DNA of 64,000 nt from Eopsaltria australis. Its lineage: Eukaryota > Chordata > Aves > Passeriformes > Petroicidae. The notes below the pieces were generated by a model. That model ran no database searches. It was not told the DNA's origin and worked only from the letters and a program-made list of their open reading frames with translations. Position numbers and translations under genes: made by a program. Position 1 is the first letter of the stretch; each line of letters opens with the position of its first letter. Shown here in pieces: positions 1 through 10,640 of the stretch. Where the stretch lies: the NCBI GenBank assembly GCA_034509425.1, contig JAVTVJ010000936.1:1-64000 (forward strand), in the 5' to 3' direction.

Positions 1-1013
1 GGATCTGAATGTTCCTGCTGCTTTAGGAGTGAAAGAAAACATGAGAAGGAGAACTTTTTTGATGCTTTTTTGCCCTACCTTGCAGCTGAGCTTATGTGCA
101 TTTGAACTTGATATTGTGCTTTCCCCTAATGGGTGTGGCTGCACTTCTTCCACAGATGCCCTAGAAGAGAAAGACAAAAAAAATACCCCTATATCTGAAT
201 ACTTTTCTTAAGGAAGAGTTCTCAAGATGTTGCTAGGGAAAGGAATATGAAGATAGGCATTTCAGACTATTTCTGCTCAGAGATGCTATTCACATGTCCT
301 TGCAACCATTTCCTCTCCACTCACTTGTGTTTAAGAGATCTCCTTAATTCTTTTGATTTTAATACATTATTAAATCTCCTTGGTAAAACAAAGCTAAAAA
401 TGGAATTTGCTATCTAATAAAAATACCTGAACTATTATTAGCATCTTGGCACTCTCTCTAGGTTGTGAATCTGTTGGGACTAACTTACTGAAGCCCTATT
501 ATTGAGGCATTAATCATATCAGACTTCCAGCCATGTCTGTCTACTGCTCAAAATAAGTGTAACATTATTCTTTTTTATATGCAATGCCTCCAACTTTCCA
601 ACTGTCAGATAAGAAAGAAAAAAATCATGCAGCACCCGTTTGGAATTCAAATATAGTACCACATTCATTCCCAATCTAGTACATTTAAGACATTGTGAGC
701 CTAATTCTCTGTGGGAGTATGGTAGTGCAACTTCATTTACACCAGTGGCAGGCTCTGCTGATTGCTGTCAGCTGAGAAACTGTGCAAGGTACACACAAGT
801 AACAAGCACAAACCTGGAGAAAAGTAGGACCCTTTCACATTTTTGACTTCATTTGTGAGCTCCAGGTCCTTGCTACTCTTGGATTGACTCTTTTTCAGTG
901 AGATTTCAATACATTTCCTAGCCTAGGAGATTCTCTCTTTTCCTCCAAGATGGGGGAAAATTGTTCTGAAAACACTTCAGAATGGGAACATTTCAGCTCT
1001 CAAATCTGCAGAT
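1..1013. other. AT-rich intergenic sequence, no gene seen
   Basis: Short open frames here lack codon structure, splice context or similarity to anything I recognise. I see no repeat family in this stretch. Confidence 0.6.
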
Positions 1014-1019
1014 GGTAGG

Positions 1020-1591
1020 TGTAGCGGTGGTTCTGAACCAGGAAGGAAGAGGATTTCCGGTGGCATGTTCCACAGACAGAGAATTTCCCCCCGAAGCTGC
1101 CAGAGGCAGTGGTTTGGACCACCAAGCCACGAACCCCAAGTTCCTGCTATTGGTTCCTTGATTTGTCTGTTATGTTTCCCCGCTCTGGGAAATTCCCTGT
1201 CACTCCCTTGTTCATTCGTTGTTCTCTCTTCCCCCCTCCCTTCCCTAAACCCCATTCGACCATGCATCCCGGCCCCTCCCCTGTATTGCCCCTTTGCCCT
1301 CAGTTGTTCCTCCCTTAAATACCCATGTAATGAGCTGTTCTGGGCTCTTGGGCCCTGTGCTCCCTTGGGGGTAATAAACCTACCGAATTCACACACTAAG
1401 AGCCCTCCTTCTCTGGGAGTTCTTTGCTATCCTGCCGTGCTCTGAGGGCAACACCTCCTCAGACCGAACGCGGACTAGCGGTGCCCGTCGTCGGCTCACC
1501 GGGGAAGCCTTCCAGAACGCGAACGGTCTCCCAGGTTCACGCTAGCGCTCCGCCGCCGGTACAGGGGCGGGATAAAGCATGGAACGTAACA
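1020..1591 (+). mobile_element. Solo LTR, ERV-K-like (572 bp)
   Basis: The element starts TGTAGCGGTGG and ends GGAACGTAACA, so it has the TG...CA ends of a retroviral LTR. The 6-bp sequence GGTAGG directly precedes it (1014-1019) and directly follows it (1592-1597), a perfect target-site duplication of the size made by ERV-K/alpha-beta type integrases. Inside, on the + strand, are a TTAAATA box near 1315 and AATAAA at 1373. A CpG-rich U5-like part follows. No internal retroviral sequence adjoins it, so it is a solo LTR left by recombination. The short open frames inside it are not genes. Confidence 0.85.
1373..1378 (+). terminator. Polyadenylation signal of solo LTR
   Basis: AATAAA lies 354 bp into the LTR, about 58 bp after a TTAAATA box, which fits the end of an R region. 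Confidence 0.6.
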
Positions 1592-1597
1592 GGTAGG

Positions 1598-4500
1598 GAT
1601 ACATTCAGGCTATAACATTCAGAATTAGGTTATAAGTGGTCCTCAAAATTAGGAAAATGCTAATTACAAATAGTAATATTCTTTTAGCTGCCAAAATATT
1701 TTCCTCTCTTTGACTCTTTCATTACTGTTATCATCTGTCCCAAAAATTTTCTTTTGCTGTCATTTACAGAAACTCTCAGACAAAGGACCACAACCCTTTC
1801 AACAAATAAATAAATTACTTCACCTCCTACCTGCTGGCCTTATTTCCCCATAGATCACACCCTAATTCCCTCAGTTTCTTTTTCTACTTTAGTCCACCCA
1901 CATTCAACACAGCACTGGGTAACACACTGACCTTGTGATATGCAATCCCTTAGGCTGGTCTGTCTGCTCATTTTGTTTATGAGAATAGAATCTCCAGGCT
2001 CGCATCTTGTTGGTGTTGGTGCTGTCTGTGCAAGCTTGCTATTATGTGATACTTTCCTGGCCCCACACATTAAATACTCAGGTACTACCATGGAGCAATG
2101 TCTTTGAACTTTTTCTCCTCATTGAACTGAGACTAAAACCCTTTTTGTCTTCCGGGGAAAACTCGTCTCTTCCTCTACTACCTTTTTTTCATCACAAGGT
2201 AGACGATAGATTTGTACATTTTAGTTCTTCGGAGTTTACCTCAACTTGGATTATTACATGCCAAGATTGTATTACAACATGAAGCAGTTATACTTCTGCT
2301 CCCTTAAAAGTAATTTTTCTCACTACTTATACAAAAGATAGCATTTTTGTTTAAAAGTTTCTGCTAGGAGAAGCAGCTGTTTTTAGTCCTGAAATCACCC
2401 AGGTACCTTAGATTGTATTGTCCAAATTTGACCTAACCCCACATCTTTCTAAGCCAAATACATAATCCAGCTACCTAGCAGGGATTCACACTTTGACAGG
2501 TCTTTCTAGCAGGCAGACAGCTTCTATCTGGGTCATCAGTACCCATCATCACATGTTACCACTTTCCATGATTATATGCAAAAGAGGATTCCTTTGTTAT
2601 GCTTTCCCTGGACATTCAGGGCCAGAAATCACATTTGTGGAGTGATGCTTACCAGAAAGGTTGTATATCTGTGAAGATACATGCAGCTGTGCCTGCACAC
2701 TGCATGTTGGTGAGGAACTCTGCATGACTCCACAGGTGCAAATATACAGTAAACAGTGCATTAGTATAGACCCACCTGGCTTGTCCTTTCTGTAGACAGG
2801 AAGAGGAAAGAGAGTTTATATCAATACACATAAACTTGCAGCAAGACTCATCATGCACATAAGTCTCAACTCTATAGGCTGGACTTCCACAGCTATAAAC
2901 ACCATTACTCACTGCAGTTTCCTCATCCATATCCTCCTAGTCCTTCTCCAATAGTCAACCACTCCTTTCTTTCCTTTCCCTCTTTTCATTCAACCAGTGG
3001 TTTCTCCACTTTTTTTCAGCCTTCTGGCTCCCCTCCATCTTGTGCTAAGTAAGTCCTGTGGTACAAGGACTCTCATTTTCTGGAGTCAGGTTTATCCCAG
3101 AGAATTCCTATTTTTTTATTCTAAAAGTAGTGTTCATCTTTTGTGTTACAGCTTTCTCCCCTTTTATTTCTCCTGCTTCCTTCCTTTTTAATAAGCACTT
3201 ACCACCTTCTTCTGGGCAGTATTTTGTGTTTCCAAACACTCTTCCTTGTCTAACTGCAGCATCCTGCTCTGCTCTTCTTCCTCCTTAGGGAACTGACCAT
3301 GCTGCCATCTCAAAAGCTTCAACAAAGTGAAGATGCTAATTTTTTCTGCAGAAACAATGCAAAAAAACATGAATTAAGAAAATCCAGACACTGCTGGCAC
3401 ATCGCACACCACTTGGAAAAGTCACAGGAACAAGATCCTGCTAATATAGGTTGGTCAAGTCTGCAGGTGTATGAGCAAGTCCTGCTGTGCCAGTCAACTG
3501 CTTGCTGCTTTCAGTCTGCAGAACTGGGACTGAAACACAAGTCAGTCTGTGCTGCTGGCCCCTGACCTCAAACCTGTCTGAGGATACAGATGCTTTGTTC
3601 TGCAGTTGAACAAAAGTGTGAGCCAGCACACACTCATTCTGGACAACTTGGAGGTTTAGGCTTGAGCATGAACTTGAAAGCATGGTAACATAACAGCAGA
3701 AACCTGAAGAGGTAATATCTTACATGATATATGTGTTGCCTTTCTCTTCAGTTAATCTTGATGGGAATGGTAGTGTAACTAATCCAACTGTGAAAATGGT
3801 AAGACTTTACAACTCATATGCCTTCCCAAATACTGGTAAATATATCAAATGTCAAGCCAATACAAATGAATTATAGTATAGGTGAGTCTGATATCCCATT
3901 TCCATCAGAAAACTGCGCACCTGTCAAATGTTGTGACATGACAACCCTCATTTGTATATAAAAGCAAAATAACCTCTTAAGCTATGAATTTCTGAATTTC
4001 ATGAAGTTACTGGAAATGAAAAATATTGAACATATAAACAAAAGATGCAAAAAATCACTTTTCAATATTTTGACTGCTCATCTTCATGATTCCTATATTT
4101 CTATAGAATGTAGAATTTTGTCTTAGAACACTTCCTGTATTAAAATTCTGCCATGGAGAAACTACACAGTAGTCTTTGGCATCAATGAATAAAATTCATA
4201 TATGTTATAAGAAATAGGCAGCTTGACTGACAAGAAGAAAAGATTTATTCTATGTTAAGATTTATAAAATGTTGTTTATTTACTTCTTTTTTTTTCACTT
4301 CTACAACTTAGTGTATATAATATACAACTGTATAATGTCTACAAATTGATTGATGGTTTGTTAGTGATCCTCAATGGATACAATATGCATGCCAAAATAT
4401 GCATGCATTCTAAAAGACCTCCACAAAAACTATCTCATTAAAATTTCTCTCTTACATTTTCCTAATTTTTATTAAACACAAAAATAGACCTCTGTCATTC

Positions 4501-5065
4501 TCCACACTCCTAGCTTTTATCTAAATAGCTGAGTACATTGTTCATGTTTTCTGTTTCCTTTATACCTGGTAATCTGATTTTTAAAAATACAGCATGTTTT
4601 AATTAAAGAAATGTGTGCATATATGCGAGGTAAGATAATAATAACTGCATTAGAGTAGAAACTTGTTAATTTGCATTAATGATAGGGAGAGCTATGGTGA
4701 ATTACAGAATTGTGCAAATTAGCATCGAAGTGAATAAATAATGAAAACCAGAGGGTAGTTAATCCACAAAAGTTTCATTAATTCCTTTTACGGGTTGTAA
4801 TTTGGCTATAATTATCTGCATTTTTGTTTTTCTTTTATTAAGAGCTAGTGGAATATCTGATGTGTTATGATGCTAAAAATGATTTCTGCTCCACAAAGTT
4901 TACAGCCAAGGGGACCCCTGCAGAAAAACAAATGACCATTCTGGAAAATACACAGGTGAGCATGACCTGTTATTCTTCCTCATCATCATCCATATCCATT
5001 GCTGAGGAGTTCCAGCAACGAGGATGATAATGTTTGCATGCGTACTGGAACACAACCTATACAAA
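1598..5065. other. Intergenic, no gene seen
   Basis: AT-rich DNA without recognisable repeats or exons. The part around 4540-4830 has dense homeodomain and octamer-like motifs and is listed separately. Confidence 0.55.
4540..4830. promoter_or_regulatory. Possible conserved non-coding element with octamer motifs
   Basis: The octamer ATTTGCAT is present exactly at 4669-4676. A near match in the opposite orientation, GTGCAAAT, lies at 4712-4719. TTTAATTAAA and several TTAAT/ATTAAT motifs are close by. POU and homeodomain factors bind such sites, and clusters occur in developmental enhancers. AT-rich DNA produces these motifs by chance, so this is inference only. Confidence 0.2.
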
Positions 5066-5947
5066 TGTTCTGGTTTGAAGGACAGGTGTCTGTTAAGGAA
5101 GGCAGTAGCCTCCCTTGGAATGGGAAACTGTAACCCTTCTCTCTCCGAATTATTATAAATTTGAAATCAAGAGGCTCTCAGGCAAAGATATGGAAATAGG
5201 AATAACAGTTCTTTACTAATATCTAAAACAAGGATAACAAATAACAACAACTATAACGCTGACCAACAAACAGAACCAGAAACCCAGTGGCAGCCTGCTC
5301 GGCTTCAGGCACCTTTCCCTTTGGTGCAGTTCCAGTCACAGCCTGCAGGGGCGCTCTGGGTGCGGTGATTCCCCGGTGCCTGCAGGGGGCGCTCTGGCGA
5401 GAGCTCAGGTAGCACACGGCAATGGCGGCTGCCCGAGGCAGGGAAGGATGGAGGAGAGCCCTTGCTCCACAGACCCTCGGGAGGGGCAGCTGGTGTCGGT
5501 GCCACAGCAGGATCCCCGGACACAGGGAGCTGGGACGGTAAGGGGTCTCTACGTGCAAGGAAAAACCCCGCTAGAGAAAACTCAGAGCGGGCTGGTGGCA
5601 GGCAGGTCGGCTCCGGATGGGGCAGAGGGCAGAGACTCACAGCAGACAGACCGGCAGCTCCGTGCTGGCTTCTCAGGGGCCGTGGGTTCAGCAGACAGCA
5701 GCTCCGACCGTCCCGCTCCGATGGTCCCGAGCAAGAGAGCGTGACCTCCCCCCTGCCCTTGCTTTTCAGTCTCCAAAAATCTCGCATTGTCAGGCTCTGC
5801 TTCCATGAGGAGCAATTCTACCCCACCCTGCTAAGGAGAAAGGCTCTAGCCTTGTGCTTTGTTTCTCTTAAGTACCCAGTCATTTGTGTCTTAGCAATCC
5901 ATGGGAGAAAAATTCCTGAGGAAAAGAACTAGATCCAACCCTCAACA
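5066..5947. mobile_element. LTR-like element with CpG-rich core (882 bp)
   Basis: The + strand starts TGTTCTGGTTTG and ends CCCTCAACA, so either strand reads TG...CA. Flanks ACAAA (5061-5065) and GCAAA (5948-5952) match at 4 of 5 bases, a possible decayed 5-bp duplication. The middle (about 5300-5760) is GC- and CpG-rich, against the AT-rich surroundings. Orientation is unclear. Read on the - strand it would have a TACTTAAGAG box near 5862 and AGTAAA near 5214; on the + strand there is a TATAAA near 5156. Overlapping open frames in the core are composition artefacts. Confidence 0.5.
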
Positions 5948-6216
5948 GCAAATAAAGTCTTAAAGTAGACACTGAAAGAAATTGAAGTGAGTTTTGGGTT
6001 GCTCATACATAAGTGGAATGCAGATTAGTGAGGTTTGATGTATGATGCAACTAAAGTGAAATTTATCAAAGAATAATTTCCTTTAAATTTAAAATAATTC
6101 AAAGGTGAATATGAATGTACCTTTAAGACTTTTGCAAATAGGTCCTGAGATCTTAAAAATTGTAGCAGATTGTGTTTTGACTGCCAAAGGAGATATTTCA
6201 TGCTAGTTTTCTAAAG

Positions 6217-7600
6217 AATCATAGAATGGGTAAGGCCACCCAGCCCAACCTCCTTGCTCAAACAGGGTCATCCTAGAGCACATTGCTCAGGATTGTGTGC
6301 ATATGGCAAGTAATAAGTTAAACAGTACTGGGCTCAACACTGAACCTTGGGAAACACCACTAGTGACGAGTCTTCAACCTGTGCCACTGATAACAACCCT
6401 TTGAACTCTGCCAGTTCTCAATCCACCTCTCTATCCACTCATCCATTCCGTCCTCCCTGAGCTCAGCTATGAGGATGTCATGGGAAACCATGTTGAAAAC
6501 CTTGCTGAAATCCAGGTAGGCAACACCCACTGCTCTCCCCTCATCTGTCCAGCCAGTTGTCCCATCACAGAAAGTAATCAGGTTGGTTAAGCATGACTTC
6601 CCTCTGGTGAATCCGTGCTGACTACTCCTGATCACCTTCTTGTCTTCTATGTGATTAAAATGGCTACCGGAGCATGAGGTGAGGCTGACTGGCCTGTTCC
6701 TCCTTCTGTCCCTTTTTGAGGTGATATTTGGGGTGGCATTTACTTTCTTCTGGTACCCAGGCCCCTCTCCTTACTGCCATGACCTTTCAAAGATGAGAGT
6801 GCCATAACAGTGATGTGTGCCAGTTCCCTTAGCACCCGTGGGCCAATCCCATCAGGGCCCATGGACCTGTGGATGCCAAATTTGACTAAATGATCTCTAG
6901 CCTGAACCTCCTCAAACAATGGAAAGTCACCCTTGCTCCAGACCTTCTCTGTGGTCTTCTGGGTCAAGAATTCCTGACAGCTGGCCTTGTAAGTCAAGAT
7001 TGAAAGAAAGAAGGTGTTCAGTATCTCAGCTTTCTCTGAAATCTCTGCTTTGGAGTTCTCTGTTCCATTCAGTGGTGGGTCCATATTTTCCTTAGTATTC
7101 TTTTTGTTATTAATTTTAATTATATTCAAGTTGAATTATATTCAAAATAATTGAAAAAGTTCTTCTTGTTGTCCTTGACATCCTTAGCCATATTTAATTC
7201 CAAATGGACCTTGGCCTTTCTTGTTTCATTTCTGTATATACTGATAACTCCCCTATGTTCATCCCAGGCATACTGTCCCTTACACCTCATGTATCTCCTG
7301 TTTATGTATAGTTTTCATAGGAGTTTCTTGTTCATCCGTGCAGGTCTTAAATTTCTCATCCGTGGGGATGCTTTCTAGGGCACATTCCCATATGATTATT
7401 CCAAGAAGATCCCTGAAGAGGGCAAAGTTAGCTGTCCTGAAGCTCAGGTGTGTAACCTTTTCATTGCCCTGCTCGTTGCAGATACTGAACTCCTTGATCT
7501 CATGGTTGCTGTAATTAAGGCTTCTCCCAACGCTCACCTGTCCTGATTTTCCTTGTTTGCCACCATAAGGTCCAGCAGCACACCTTTCATCCATTACCTG
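6217..7600 (-). mobile_element. CR1 LINE fragment, internally deleted
   Basis: Read on the - strand this is a truncated CR1 non-LTR retrotransposon. From 7600 leftward come the endonuclease-RT linker, the RT domain, and then a CR1 3' end whose last bases (6217-6225) match the ATTCTATGAT-type tail. The RT part stops just after the motif resembling GVSQGSVLSPVLFNLL (near 6310-6350). The sequence then passes straight into the 3' end, so the YxDD motif and the rest of ORF2 are missing. Many stops and indels show it is old and dead. Confidence 0.88.
6310..7594 (-). pseudogene. CR1 ORF2 remnants (linker and reverse transcriptase, broken)
   Basis: Three open pieces in different frames carry CR1 ORF2 similarity. 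The 7594-7280 piece (104 codons) matches the region between endonuclease and RT. The 7129-6740 piece (129 codons) holds the RT entry region, with SMGPDGIGPRVLRELA. The 6635-6360 piece (91 codons) holds QHGFTRGKSCLTNLI and the motif-A stretch YLDFSKVFNMVSH, where the catalytic aspartate of the palm (YLDF) is still present. The enzyme primes reverse transcription at a nicked target in intact elements. Here the frame is broken between each piece and the motif-C region is deleted, so no product is expected. Confidence 0.85.
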
Positions 7601-10497
7601 TTACTGTCTTTTAGAGTACAAGAATTGCAGAGGGAAGAAAGTGGCAGGATTTATTTGTTTTTACAAGAATGTAAAAATTAGGGCAGTAACACCATAACAA
7701 ATTTCATCTTATACTGCTTCAGTTACATTGGCAGTGGACATTCAGTCCGCTTGATTGTGTCTGCCCCAGAAATGATCGATGCACAGTTGTCTGTGTGATA
7801 TGTCTAAACTAGAAGTGATTGTGGGTTTTTTCACTTTTGGTGTAAATTTTGACCCAGATACTGTGCTGGGGCACAGCAGGTCACAGTAGTACAGATGGCG
7901 TTGGCCACACTGGCAGACAAACGGCCTTGTAAACCCCCCTACTTTACTTTCAGCTTGCCAAGCACTCAGGCTACCTCCAGCCTGCAACTGCCAACAGTTT
8001 CATCAAACCTTCTTCTGCCTGATTGTGGGTTGTCAAGACAGAATTTAACTGAAAAAGAAGCATGGAGAATGTGAGGAAGGCACAGACATCTCTTTGGGTG
8101 AACCCCCATTCTGCTAAATAATCTAGTTCTGAATTTGTTCCCAGGCAATCCCAGGTCATCTGCTTTGCATATATGCTAGATAAGACCCAGGCTTTCCTGA
8201 GCAAACTCTGTCTTTCTGAGAAAAAAGTCATGGAATTGTTCAAGGGACAGTTCGCTTGGGATTTCTTTTCCCCTACCTAGGATGGACAAGAGCACTGGTA
8301 ACACTGTTTCCATGGAAACATCTTACCTAATTACTGCACAGCTACGAAGTATTAGTAACCTCTGTAATTGATGTGGGGCTATTTTGTGTGCTGTTCCAGG
8401 AAAACATGGGCACATGCTCATTATAAAAGTCCTCAAGGTGTTCACATCTGCATTATCTAAATGGTAGCTACTATTTCAACTTGGTCACATTTGAATAAAC
8501 TGCAGTGGTCACTGAAGTACAAACTTTTGCTATAGTGCTGTTGGGTACTTCAGTGGTTGGCATCATACTGGTTACTTCATGCAGCTATGAAAATCCACTC
8601 TGACAAATTTCAAGTGATTATTAGAACACATTTCATTTGGATTTGGACGGTCCTAATCTGGGAGGCAGATGAACTTTTCCAGCAATTCTGTGACCATGTC
8701 CTCCCACAGGTACATGTTCTGTTGATACAATTTGCCTTTGTTTGTTTGGATGGTAGTGTGTCTCTTCTTAATTGCCATAAGTAGTGTGCACCAGAACTGC
8801 CAGTTGATGAATGATGGATCTGTGAGACTGTGTGTGCTCCTGCAGCTTCTGCTCTGCCATCCGCTACGCAGAATGGTTCCACCCTGATGCAGGAATTCAT
8901 ACAAGCAAGGGCACACTGTGGAACTGGAAAACACACTATTAAAAAAAAATCAGTTTCACATCTAAGTAACTGCAATATTAATTCATTTCTGACAGTGTGG
9001 GCAGACAGTGTATCTGACTTTGCAGAATGATGGAACATTCTGGATTATTTGTCCAACTCTGCAGCAGATGTTGAGAAAAAGCACCTGTGAAGGAACAGTA
9101 CCTGCAGTAATATTTGATTTATCTGAAAATGGATTACTTGAACAGCACAGATCATGGAAATGAGATGGCACAAAACCGAGTGCTTGGAAAGATGGGAAAT
9201 AGGTGCAGTGCAGGAACAGATATTAGATATACAAGGGGCTATTCAGGGTCCAGGTATAGAGGAATGAAGGCAAAGCATGATGGGATTTATTATAGTTGGA
9301 CTCAGTTCAAGGAGAGCTGTCTCTGGTAAGATGTTAATTTCACAAAAGATTTCATGAATCTCAGTCTCCCGTTAAACAAAATAGCAGTCAGAAAATAGAC
9401 CAGATGCAGTAAACCATTAAAAATGGAGGCTCATTTGATATGGATTTTTCTCGCTACTTTAGTGTGCCACTTAATAAAAAACCTAATATGGAAAACACTA
9501 TAAATATGTCACTCATCATAAAGCTGCTTTAAACAATGAGAATGTAGTGACATAGCAGGATGAGTGTAGGCACTAAAATAACATACACAGTAATTCTGCT
9601 CTCTCACCCAAGAGCTGAAGAAAATGAAGTGATAGTAAGACCACAATGGCTGCAATCACTTTTATTTTATTCATGCTCCACTGAAGTTTGATGCACATGC
9701 TCCTGCCTGTACTACACATTTGTGTTAGATAACTGGCAGTATTTTAGTGATGGGAACAAATGTGTGAATGCAGGATTAAAACTTCGTTTCTTCTCTCAAT
9801 GCTATTTGTATTTCAAACCTTAGCACATCTACTCACGCTATAGCAAAATGTAGCTCTCATTTTAGTAATTGTGCTTTTCATTGTCATCCTACTTGTTTTC
9901 TCAGTGTACTTCCGTAAGTTTTTGTCTTTGATATTTTATTTCAATGTGTTTATCACAACATTTCATCTCAGCTCTTTTCAGTTGATTATCTGACATGGAG
10001 CTGTTACCTTTCTTCACATCTTTTCATTTCATTCTTCCCTTTCTATTATTTCTTTATTCTTTACCTTATTCTTCTTTCCAGTTATTTTTCAGACCCCTTC
10101 TCCCTTTCTTCCTTCCACTCAGCTCTTTATCTATACTTCTCCTTTCTCTTACTTTATCTATCTATTTCTATCTTGACTTTTTCTCTCTTGACTCCTCTCC
10201 TTTCTCTTCCCATTAGCTGCTCAACTGGACATTTCTCATTTGTATTTTCTTTTCTTCCCACACCATCATTTGTTTGATTTTATATCCATAGAAATATCCT
10301 CAAATGTACCACAATGGAGGGGAACTCACAAGGGAATGGTGGGGAACTGGATAACTGAGAAAGGGAAAAAGGGCAAACTATGAAATAGGAAAGTCTGGCT
10401 GTTTACAGGCAAAGATGGTCCATTTGGTGGTTAAATGGCATTGTCTACCACATATAATTGAAATCACTGTAGCTTCCTTTCTGAGAATGAGGTCTGG
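7601..10497. other. Intergenic, no gene seen
   Basis: I find no repeat family or convincing exon. Overlapping open frames on both strands at 8610-9040 have no domain or splice context I can support. Confidence 0.5.
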
Positions 10498-10640
10498 GTC
10501 TAACATTAGCTCAATTGGTGGGAACATGGTGCTAATGACACCTGGGTTCTGGGTTTGATACCCATATGGGCCATACACTTTAGAGCTGGACTTGATGATC
10601 CTTGTGGAACTCTTCCAACTCAGAATATACTGTGAAATCT
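10498..10640 (+). mobile_element. tRNA-derived SINE with CR1-like tail
   Basis: The head looks like a decayed tRNA. An A-box-like TTAGCTCAATTGG lies at 10506-10518 and a B-box-like GGGTTTGATACCC at 10551-10563, with ATGGTGCTAATGAC between them, resembling the tRNA-Ile anticodon arm. The tail (about 10580-10640) includes TTGATGATCCTTGTGGAA and CTTCCAACTCAGAATA, which matches CR1 3' ends. This head-tail layout is that of the passerine tRNA-Ile/CR1 SINE (TguSINE1 type). It would be transcribed by Pol III and moved by CR1 machinery. Confidence 0.75.

Noticed and set aside
1065..1445. Open frames across the first solo LTR
   Set aside because: They lie within LTR U3/R sequence with TATA and polyA signals, not in a coding gene.
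5305..5932. Overlapping open frames of 110-160 codons on both strands
   Set aside because: They lie in the CpG-rich LTR-like core, where stop codons are rare by composition. No domain is recognisable.
8610..9038. Reverse-strand open frame of 142 codons
   Set aside because: No domain, no splice context, and several competing frames. It looks like chance.
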